NCBI RefSeq assembly: GCF_028372415.1
Contig: NC_092878.1
Span: 28,626,903 to 28,690,902 of the forward strand
Length of the DNA stretch: 64,000 nucleotides
Reading direction: 5' to 3'
From: Notamacropus eugenii
Taxonomy: Eukaryota > Chordata > Mammalia > Diprotodontia > Macropodidae
A model generated the notes under the pieces. That model was not told where the DNA came from. It was given only the letters and a program-made list of their open reading frames with translations, and searched no databases. Positions 29,201 through 40,800 of this stretch are shown here, piece after piece (positions within the stretch are counted from its first letter, which is position 1; each line of letters starts with the position of its first letter). The position numbers and the translations under genes were made by a program.

Positions 29201-32200
29201 AGAGTCATATTCAGAGTTATCCTGGCTATTACAGGGTTACAATCTTGGGCCTGTTGACTTATGCAAATACCTTATAAAGCTCTGTTCTTCAGTAGTCTTA
29301 GCTGTTGAAACACAATATTTATCATGTACTCTTCTTCAGCACCAAATACATACTGACTTTCCAATTTCCAAGAGGAATTAATATCATTGCTTGGTATCTT
29401 CAATATCTTTGATTGTTTACTTCAGAGCTTTCTATAACCAGCCCCAGGCCCAATGGAAATAAGGCTGGGTCTACCATATTAAGCAGTCTTATCTGATTCT
29501 AATCTAATAGCTACTTGGGGAGCAATCACATCTGATTTTAGTTTCATGGCTACTTGAGGATTTTGAGGTGACGTTGCCCTCTTTTGGGAAGTCAGATGGA
29601 ATCACTGACTCCTAAGGGCTTCTGGCCTCACAAAGGAAAATGTAAACCCTGCAGCTGGCTCTCTAGTCACAAACCTTTGAGGGAGGGCAAAAGGCATTAT
29701 GGATTCACAAAATGCAGGAGATCCATAGAAGAAAGGCCTCTAAGAAGTCATTGGTCCTGCTTGCCCAAACACTTGGTCAGCAGCCTTTTCATCTCATCTT
29801 GTCCTCTCATTCCATTGTGCCCACCATCCAGAAAAGAGGTGTCAAAGTAGGAGACTTGCATGCCAAGTTCTGTCTTAGGGGGGAAGCGCAATTAAATACA
29901 TTAAGTACTTAACAATCCATCCAAATGCTGAGATGTATAGAGAAATAGGATAGTAGCAGTACAAAGGAGGAAGGCAGGCTTCAGATGCACTGAAAAGTTC
30001 AGTGTTGTTCCAGATTTAAAGCCCTCAAGGCAGCTTTCCTCAAGGTATTTGATACCAGTGCCAAAAGTGGTGGACTCCCCCACCACATTGCCTTTTACAA
30101 CACTCTAGACCATTTGTCTGCAAACCCTTCTCCATGGACCCTGAATACTTGAAGGACAATGTTGTGCAGCTCAGACACAGAGACCAGAGCCTAGGAGACT
30201 TGGACAGCCTCATGGAAGAAGAAGCCAGAGTCCAGGAGGTCCCGCAGGATCTCACCATAAGACAACACCCGACGTGGTGGGAAGCAGAAGAGACTGAGGT
30301 CAGCCAACTCCCCATCAAGACAGAAAATGATGAGGAACCCGTGGATCAGACTCCAGGTAATGGAAACCTTGGGGATATGTAGGAAACTAGAGGTTCTGCT
30401 ATCACAGGCAAGTGCATGTGAAGGTTGGGGTAGATCTTGGAATTGTTCACCAGACTCATTTCTCAGTTCCATGTCTTTTGACCGTGCCACACCCATCACT
30501 GCATCACTAAGTCTGAGATGGGTAAACTAGGAATCTGTGTTGGCATTCCCCCATTGTGATGTGCTCCATTTTCTTGATGTGTCTGCCACCCTCAGCTCCT
30601 GAAACTATTTCAGTATCCACTGTGAAAATAAGCAAGCTTTGGATTAGTCTTTGAAATCCCAGAAATGAGCAGTCAGGTTCTCTTAGCAAAGCTGTGGTCT
30701 GCTGATCCAATGACCCAGTAGGGTTAAATATTAATGTAAGGGTGGGCCACTCACTTAAAATTATTTCAAGTTGCAGGCATTCAGAAGGCATATTCCATTG
30801 CATTAATGCCTTTTACATTGTTGGCTATGGGTCAAAGGTTGTTAGGTAGATTTGAAGATGAACGGTTCCTAGAAAGGCTGGTAGGAGAGTGGATTGTACG
30901 AACAGTTATGGGTTTGTTGAGAAAAATCTAGTGTCTAGTCAAAGAAGTGCTGGTGTGTTTTCTTAAGACTGGCTTTTCACTCTTTTTATCCTTCTCCATT
31001 TGTAGTCACAGTCAGGTCTTGACTTGAGCTTTGAAGAAGAGCAAACCTAAAAACATGTCTGCAAGGATCTAAGATAGAGATAGAGGCATTTATATTTGTT
31101 TGTAGAAAGATAATATCTATTTATACTTATTTGTATCTATTTACATATAGATATATCTATATTTATGTATAATGGACAGGGACACATACTATAATAGAGA
31201 ACAGACGTACTTCTGGAATAAATCTTTTACAATACTGCTTCATTCTACATTGTGATCCTACCTTTTAAATTGACCTGTGGTGAGAATAGCCAGCCATTTG
31301 TCAAGTTTTTTACTTTCTTTTCAGGCTGTTCTCAAGATTTCGCTTGTAATACATCTTGCAGCTTCCTCAAGGAAGAAGATGTGCCTCTGAGCCCCTCTAT
31401 GGCCACAGCAGGTGTGTCCTGCAAAGCAGAGCCTGAAAATGATACTTGCCAACACCCCAGTTTTTTGCCCTTTGCCTCTTCTAAGGCTGTTGGGGATGGA
31501 CCTTTGCCTAACCAACCTCCTCCTCGGCGAATAAGGCAGAGGAGGCGTTCACTAGCCAACACGATCTCTGCTGAAATGGCCAGAAACAGGAGGTTAACAT
31601 GGGATCTAGCCAGACGATCAGAGGCACATCTGGACAGGTTAATTGCCATTGGGGAACGGGCTAATGCTCAACGTGAGGTTGACAATGTTCTCCGCAGAGA
31701 ATCAGTGATAGCAGTAAATCAGTTGGCTACAACTGTGGAAGGGGCAATAAGTGCCCTGCACCAGTTTAATGAACTCTTGGACCATTCTCTAAACCCTGGG
31801 AAATCCTAACTCTCTGCTGGGAAAACTGCTGTTCCACTGTGCTGGACCTTTGCCTGGTCCTTGACATGGTGGTGGGAGGGACCTGATGCCAACAGGAAAG
31901 GTAAGGTTCTACCCTCCTGGGAGAGTAGGAAGGTGGCATTATCTGGATCTCCTCCAAACAGTCGTAGAATAGGTGTTCTCTGACTTACTGTTACATGTTT
32001 TATTGTTCACTCATTGTCGGTCACAATTTTGGATAAATAAAATTTCATTTCTATACAATTGTGGACAGTCTGCTTAATGAATATAAAAATGAAGCCATGC
32101 TTCTAGATCATCCACATCCTTGTTTTATTCATTTATTTGTTTTTTAATCTTACGTGACTACAAGCTTTGGTGACTGGCAAACTGCCCCACTTTAATTGTG

Positions 32201-34807
32201 TGTGTAGCAGAGGGAAGCTATAGGTTAGGGAAAAGGAATTAACTGCTCTCTGCCCAGAACATTGGGTGTCTCAATAGCCATTTGCAAAATAAGCATACTC
32301 TTGTAGAATGAGAAAGAGAGGCTTCTGGAGGTGACGTAGACCATTACACTTAAGCCATTCTGTATAGATGGATATTATTCCTTTCTTGAAGATTTATAGA
32401 AAACCCAAATCCATGGTCTCCCTCGCTAACTTATTTTTTATTTTGTTGTCCAGTTATTTTTGTTGTATCTGAGTCTTCATGACCCCATTTGGAGTTTTCT
32501 TGGCAAACATAATGGAATGGTTTGCCATTTCTTTCACCAGCTCATTTTACAGATGAGAAAATTGAGGCAAACAGGGTTAAGTGACTTGCCCAGGGTCACA
32601 CAGCTAATAAGTATCTGAGGCCAGATTTGAACTCAGATATTCCTGACTCCAGGCCCAGCACTATTCACTTTGCCCCACGATGGAATTTTGTATTTAATCG
32701 GTTACAAATTCTAATAATGCTTAGTTCCCTTACATTGCAATTTTCTAGAGCTGATTATTAAAGTACAGCTAATCATCTGTATAACCTTCCATCATTTAAA
32801 TTCCGGCCAGTCTGAGTAATTCAGTTCCTATAACTTCACTGGGCCTGTTCTGTACCCCTTTAATCATGGCAGGGTTCTACTTTGTCTCTTGTTGATCTTT
32901 TTAAAATTGGAGCCACCCAAATAGGAAGATGATTTGATAACTTTTCATGCTATACTCTGTAGAAAGAGACCAGGGTTTGTCTTTTTTAATGTTAACTACT
33001 ATCCTTGATGAGAAGAACAGTTGAATTTAAACAAGCTAATTTTTGTTATTCGGTTGTGTCTGATTCTACGTGATCCTGTTGAGGTTTAGGGGTACTAGGA
33101 CTCTAAAATAAGACACGTGGGTCCTGCCCAAATGAATTCTACCTAAGCCTTTCAACCAAAGAAAGACAAAGTTTATTGAACACCTGCCGTTTAAGGAGTC
33201 TGAGCATTTGTATCATGGGCCAGATTGAATCAATGTCTTTGAAATGCTAATATAAGCAGGCTACATAGAATCTGAGCGCTTTCACGGAAACATGATGGAT
33301 CTTATATACAGAAATACTGAAAGGGATGTTGAGGTGACCTAGTAGTCTTGGGGGGAGAGGAAGGGTCTTGATTGGAGCGTTCAGTAGCCTGGGGTGACTA
33401 GGTGGAATCCAGGGAGGATCTAGCTGGCAATGTTGTGTCTAGAGGGCAGAAGCCAGGAATGAGAAAAATGGGATTTTGATAGAATCAAAGGTGGGAAGTA
33501 GCTGGAAGCAATCCAGAGGTAACCAAGGTTTGGGCCTATAGATAATGAAAAGCTTATGGCCTCAAGCGAATACCAGATAGAGTGGGGAAATCCTAGATTT
33601 CAAGTTGGGCTTTCCAGGGCCCCTTAGACTAATGGGCCCCAAACTCTTTTGGGATAAGGGACAAAGGTCTCGGCTTGGGCCCATACCCCGTCATTCCCGT
33701 TGGGGTTTTCTTGGCAAAGGTACTAGAGTAGTCTGCCATTTCCTTTTCCAGTTCATTTTACAGAGAAGGAAACTGAGGCAAATGAGGATAAGTGACCTGG
33801 CCAGGGTCATATAATAACTATTACTAAAGTAATTCCTGTAAACATCAGAGGCCAGATTTGGACAAATGAAGATTAGGCTTCTCCACTTCAGGCCCAGCAC
33901 TGTATTCACTTTGCCACCCAGCTGCCAAGCAAGCTAAGTACTGGATGCAATTCAGTTAAAGTTTTACTATTTTCAAATAGTAGATACTTCTCAAAAATGG
34001 TGAACACTTTGAGATAATTTGAGAAGTAACAACTGGGAGGGCACTCAGCTCTGAAGGAAGCTGGAGTTTCTGAGAGGCCAAGGTGAGGAGGGAGGGATGG
34101 CTAGCCTGTGCAGAGGCAGAGCTGGAAATTCAGAGACAGCAGACAGGCCAGTGTGATCGGCTTATATTACAGCATGCAATTGCAATAGAACGTTTATGAC
34201 CTTATTAGATGAAACTACCTTTACATTTTCACAAATAAGTGAATTTCATTAGTCTTTAGTTTTACATTTCAGGCCTAGAAATTAAAAATCAACAATGTCT
34301 AAAAGAAATCTCTCTCTGAATTTAGACAAAAAAATAAAAACAAAGAATAAAAGTTTGGAATGGAAGGAAAATATAATCACAGAATTGAGAGGTGGAAGCT
34401 GCTTTAGAAATCTTGTCTGACCCTTTTCACTTTACAGATTTGTACAAACTGAGACCCAGAGACATTGTGACTTTCCCAAGTTTACAAAACTGGGACTAGT
34501 TCCTAGATCTCTATTTGCATACTTCTTATTCATCATTGTGGTATTATGGGGGTTTTCATTGTGTTTTTTCCCTTGGATTGGGGCGGGGGGAAGAAACCAG
34601 GATTAAGTGACTTGCCCAGGATCATATAGCTAGTAAGTATCTGAATTTGAACTCAGGACCTCCTAATTCCAGGGTCAGTGCCCATGTCACATTGTTTCTT
34701 AAAGGATAATGTGACTTTGCACAACCCTCATTCAAATCAAAGTCAATTGCAAGTCATGTTATTGTCTCCCTGATGTCATGGTCCTCTTCAAGAATGAAGG
34801 ACAAACC

Positions 34808-34852
<45 letters not shown>

Positions 34853-37800
34853 CACCATCTGCTCTTTCAAGGTGGGGTAAGTAAAGCTTTTGGGAAACTA
34901 GATAAGTCTTCAGCAAGCTCTTGATTGAAGGCAAAGTCATGAACTGGTGAATAGAAGGAACCTATAGGCAATTTTAAGTGACTGGAACAGCCCAGTGAGA
35001 GAAAGACAGAAACCCAGTAAATACTGAGGATAAGGAAGCAATCCTCAGACTTGGAAGAGATGATCTATGTGGGGCATAATGAGAGACTGGGATAAAGTCA
35101 GATAGAACTGTCTTGAGGTGGGAAACAAGAACATGGAGTACTATGAAGTGCTTGAAGCAAAGTTTTGGCACTTATTTATTGCATTTGAATGTAGTCAGTG
35201 TGCTGAATCAAAGCCTTGGCACCATCTGATCTTAACCACCGAAGTAACTGGGACCCCTTTGGGCTACAGCCTTGGGAATATGATAAATCATTGAAATGAG
35301 CACATGTCAAGGAGATTAGTGATAATAGAAGAACTTTATGTACAAAAATATTCATAGTATTTGTGATATACTGTGGGGAGGGGAGGTGTGGAAGAAGGAT
35401 TACCCAATGGCTGAACAAACCCAATGGCTGAACAAATTGTGATATATGAGTAATGGACTTTTGCTACAACATTGGAAATGATTAATAGGTTGACAAAGGA
35501 ACCCTAGGAAGAGTTGTAAGTTGATGTGCCATGAAGAAAGCCAAGTCCAGCCAAATAATGATTCCAACAACATAGGTAAAATGTTAACTGAAGCAACAAA
35601 TCGAATATAACAGTAATAGTGCTATACTTGTCAGTTAAATAACATGTTCATCCCTCCTTCCTGTTAATAACTTTTGGGGAATATTCTTTGTAAAAATGGG
35701 TTATTGGATGTTTTCTGGGAAATGTGTCAGTACGTACCAATAAATTTGATTATTTTTAAAAAATTGTCAAGTTATACTATGTAGCTGCAAATCATGTGGC
35801 ACCACAATGTCTGAAAAATCAAAATTAGGGATGACCCACAATTGGATTTGGACCGATGTAGGTTATATGTTGCCAGCAATGACAAATGTAAGAACTACAG
35901 GTATCCCTTCCATGTTGCGACTTTCCTCATCATGTTGGTACATCACAAGTTGGCATAAGAAATTATATGGGAATTTTTGAAGTTCTGCAGAAGCTACAGA
36001 AACACAAAGCCAACAAGTGACAAAAAAGTTTAGGAACTCAGAAATGCATAAAATACGTATGGTATTGTATAATATCCACATCTTTTAATATCATAATAAT
36101 TCAGACTTCTCTGGCATGAAGGGAGGGCCAAAAAATTTTGTGTGGATTTTCCAGATCACAAGGGTACCATGCCCCTAACCCCCATGATGTGGAAGGGATA
36201 ATTATATCATTAAGGAAATACATGGTTGGAAAAAGATGGGCTGGTGTTATAGTGAGACCGAAGAATAACACATGAATATGGTTCAGGTGCTTCACTGATG
36301 CCCCCCACAAATTAAAAGGCCAAGAGGAAAGGCTTCTAACATGCCAGCCTCTGCAGAAGCCGTTTGGAAGAACATGGACAAAGATTACAGAGGTCAAGAA
36401 GGCTTACATGGGTTGTGTGATCTCAACCCATGTCAGTGAATTCTGGGAAGTATGAGACATTATGACAAGACAAACCGTAAGCAGTTGTAAAGCCTAAGAG
36501 ATGAGTCCTATTTAGAGAGCTCTCTATTTTGGACGCTTCCGTATGATCACCCAAGTTCAACCCAGGAGTATGCTGGAGCTAGCTTATGTGAACCAACTGT
36601 TAAATTTTCAGTGTGAACATTAACACCTCCAGAATTGACCAGTGCCACAAATTAAGGTTTAATTCAGTTCATAGTCTATATCAGTGGTGCAGAATATGGG
36701 CTGCAATGCTAGTGAAACAGATTAAAATGTAAATGGGAAATATTTAACAAAAGAAAATTAGAATATAAATGTTAATTTTTGGTTTTCTAAATCAATTTGC
36801 AGCCAGATCTTTATAGATCAAGATCCCTGTAAGCTACTGGTTGACTTAGAAAACCACATATTACATTTCTTTTTTTATTAACAAATCAACACATTAAAAT
36901 CAGAAAGGAGCTACATTATCCCTTCTGCCTTGTGACTTTCTCCATCTTGCTTCTTCTATTACAGGTCAGCATAGGAAATAAAATGGTAATTTTGGGGGAG
37001 TTTTGCAGAAGCTACAGAATGACACATGGAAGTCCAGCAGACAACAGTTTATAAACAAATACTTAGCCCAAATTTTACAGTAAGGGACTGTAAACACCCC
37101 ATAAAAGAAAAAGGAAAAAAATTCAGACTTCTCTGATACGAAAGAAGGGCCGAAGAATTTTACACACATTTTCCAGATCTTGGGAGTGCTGCTCCCCGAA
37201 CCCTCACAATGGGGAAGGGTAATCTGTTTCAGCTTGCACTTGGAAGTGTTGTAGGCATCTGTCATTCTTGTGTGATGTGTTTGACATCTCTGTTTTGGAT
37301 TTAAGAAAATGAGGGAGAAAATATTAATACAGATTAAATTTAAAAGAGTATCAGGTACTTTTTTTCCTGAAAACAACGTTGCTAACGTTTATCAGCACAC
37401 CCCTGATCCAACCCATTTCAAGCTCATGGACTTTCTATCCCTAGCCAGGCAAAGAGGTTTTCTTTTCTTTAAAATTCTATCCCCCAATTTATTCCAAGCT
37501 TTCTCTGCGTTTCCCTGCACATAAACTCCAGCCTCCTGGAATCAGCAGTTTGAAATGGCCCCCCAGGTTCTACTTCAAATTCAGCCAAAGCTCACCCACT
37601 TCCCTGACCTGAGCAGCAAAAATACCTTGTCCTTAGCTTCTGGAAATAGTTCTCCTTTGAACTTGCACAGGTGCTTTTATCGATTGTTCAGTGAGATGGA
37701 AGTTACCCAATCTAACCACTCCTCTAAGCACATCCGATCCCCCATGAAGGAATATTCAGGAAAATATACAGTAATGGGCTTTTTGCCCTGTAGTTACCTC

Positions 37801-40800
37801 AGGTCTCCATGCTGTCTCTGCCAGAAGTGACCTAACCAATTATTCCGATTACCATCATAATTATGACTAGACCTGGTCATAATGTGGTAATCTGTTTATC
37901 CACTTGTTCCCAGGTTCCTCTCTTGGCTGAAGTCTATGGAATCGAGGGAAACATTTTCAGGTTTAAAATCAATGAAATGACTCCCTTGAAACCAAGGTAT
38001 GAAGTCTCTGATGTCCTTGTACAGAAGCCAGTCACCAAAAGGTAGGTTAAGGAAAAGAGTATGGTAGAATAATGCTCATTTCTTTTCTTACTGCTGCTAG
38101 CAGTAGAGCTATCTCATGCATGTCCAGTCCTTTCCTGGCAATCTCTTTTTTGTATATGGAGACTGTTGTTAATTCTTCACCAACTCTCTGGAGCTGGTTT
38201 GCTCATTACCCATTATCCTTTTCCATCTTCTGTCCTTTGCCTTAGTTCAGGTAAGTGGCACAGTGGATAGAGCGCTAAGCCTGGAGTCTGGAAGACTCAT
38301 CTCCCTGAGTTCAAAAACTGTCTCAGTCACTTCCTAGCTGTGTGACCCCTGGCACATCACTTAACCCTGTTTGCCTCAGTCTACTTATCTGTAAAATGAA
38401 CTGGAAAAGGAAATGGTAAATCACTCTAGTATCTTTGCCAAGAAAACCCCAAATGGGATCACAAAGAGTCAGACACAACTGAACAGTGACAATAAAAAGT
38501 AAAGAGGCATAGCATCTAGCAACTGCTTCTTAATTCTCCAAAGACAATGGAGAATGGGAAATGTGAACAGCCTTGTGTAACAGAAGCATTTTATTCACTA
38601 AGCTCAAATTAATGAGCATTCCAACCATGTAGCATGCTAGTAATAATTTGTGTGGTTGAAATGATAGATTTTTAAACATTCTTATGTAGGAATTAAGAGA
38701 TCTGCCACATGAATTTTTATTCTAGATTTCTAAAACTTTTTATAGTCAAGTAACTTCTGAACTATCATATCAGCTAAGAGGATATTAAGATTACTTTATA
38801 GTCATATTCTCCCATTAACACAAATTTCCATGAAAGCATAAAGGGATTATTTAATTTCTCTTTACGTTAAATTCAGCAAAGCCTGACTTGAAAAGACTTG
38901 AAGTCTCACCTCTGACACAAACTGACTGTGTGACCCTGAGCATATGACTATATGCTATGAAAGAGGTTCCAACCCACATTGGTGAAGGGAGTTCCCTCAC
39001 CTGAAGTTCCCTATATTTATGGAATTACAAATTCAGGCTCTATACCCCATACTCTGTAATACTTAGCTATTATAAGACCCCCTTCTGGGTACAAGAAAGA
39101 TTATGGCAATTGTTCTCCTCTCCCTTCCCCTTAGAGAACCTCTTCTACTGTGGACCAGTCCTCAAAGACCATTTCCATTCCTAGGTAGATTCAGGCTAAG
39201 CAACTAAAATAAAGACTGAGCTCCTTTTCTCATTTTCTTAGACTTTATGCCTCCTATACTGACATCCCAGGACAAATACTTAAAGCTTTCATTTTGGCTC
39301 ATGACTAAGGGCTTCTCAATGGCAAAGTGTGGATAGATAAAAAAGTAGTCCAATGGCAGGTACAAAACAGCTGTTTCTTTCCTCTATACACATACACATA
39401 CACACACACACGCACACACACTTTACACTCAAAATTGTCAATTGACAAAAATCTTAAACAAGAAGAAGTAACTTAAACTACAGCCATGTCCTGATTAGTA
39501 TAAATAATGAATCCAGAAAAGTGTCATACGTATTTGAATTCACACTGTTCAAAAAGTTACAATTATTTAAAATATGGTTATTGGTTCCAGCCCAGTGGAA
39601 GTATTCAGTGCAAATTCAAACGATGTGACTACTTCATAGAATTCACTATTGGTGCTAACTGGGTCCTGGCTATATCATTATTCCCTCTTCCAGTAATTTG
39701 AGCCTTAAAACCATCAAAATATAAATTAACTTGGGGTATAGCTGGATTTTATATTTCACCTCAGCTTCGCATTGTCTAAAACATTCCCTCCACATACGTG
39801 TCTTCTGACAAATCAGACCGGGAGTCTACGCCTTTTGAACTCACAAGGTGGCCTCCAAAGGCTATAAATGTACATCTCAGGATCACTGTTCAGTCACCTA
39901 TGAGCAGGCAAATATACACAAAGCAGAAAGAGCCAGTCTTAGTCTTGCCCAGACAGGATATATGCTTTATATGCCATGTGCTCATAGCTGCCATGTGCCT
40001 AAGCTCCCATATGGATGGGGTGGAGCAAGGGCAACTCTTAAGGGCACTCTTCCTCACCCCTCCATGGAGATTGACTTGCTATATATCCATATGGAGAAGT
40101 AGTTTCTCTTTTATAACTGATATAGCCCCCTAACCCCACTTGCAGTGGGGTTAAGGAGTAGGGGACCAACCAAGGAGCTACCCAGGATTTGCTGCATCAC
40201 CCCATTCAGTATGAACACATGTCCTCCATATTCCTGGGAAACTGCCAGAAGAGTTAAGCCCATGTTCTATGGTATAGTTCATATAAGCCCATTCTCATAC
40301 AGGCTCCATGGAATGAACCCCTGCCAGACTTAGGTATGTACATATTTTTCCCCCAGTAGACTATGAACTCCTTGAGAAGGGACTATCTTTTGTCGTTATA
40401 TACCTGGAGTACATTGTGTCATGGCCCCATTTGGCAGTATGGTGAAACCTTTGGATACAGTTATCAAAATATGAAAAATATTTGTGGATCTCAAGTTAAG
40501 ATCTCCCATCCTAGGGCCTGACATAATGCCTGGCACGTAGTCAGTACTTAAAAGTTATGTTTTTATTGGTTTACTGTTTATACCAGAGGCAATAAAAAGA
40601 TTTTTGAGCATGTGAATGATATGCCCTTAAGATTATTTTGTTAGCTGTGTGAGGATGGATCGCTGAGGGGAGAAATAGGAGACCAATTAGGAGGCTTTTG
40701 CAATAGTCCAGAGGAGAAATGACAAAGGCCACTAGTTGGTGCAGTGGATAGAGGGCCAGGCCTGGAGTCAGGAAGACTCATCTTTCTGAGTTCAAATCCA

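Larger units (their letters stand above)
28030..37913. other. GANC intron 3, with a nested gene
   Basis: 9.9 kb, the largest intron in the window. It holds the nested gene (30134-32041), SINEs at 32447, 33690, 34380 and 34575, a marsupial repeat near 35380, and a pair of related 300-bp units (35880 and 36930). 28030-30050 is A/T-rich with no exon that I could identify, although it may hold the nested gene's 5' end. Confidence 0.6.

Noticed and set aside
29584-29912. Plus-strand frames of 88 and 66 codons just upstream of the nested gene
   Set aside because: Considered as possible upstream exons, but there is no domain, no good donor that joins in phase to 30109 or 30134, and the content looks like ordinary intron.
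34811-34849. Regular short repeats considered as CRISPR or array
   Set aside because: Plain CA microsatellite; the genome is vertebrate.
36966-37376. 136-codon minus-strand frame
   Set aside because: Falls across one copy of the unclassified repeat pair and shows no protein-like composition.
39798-40133. 111-codon plus-strand frame
   Set aside because: A second frame of similar length overlaps it; neither resembles a known protein. Kept only as an unassigned segment.
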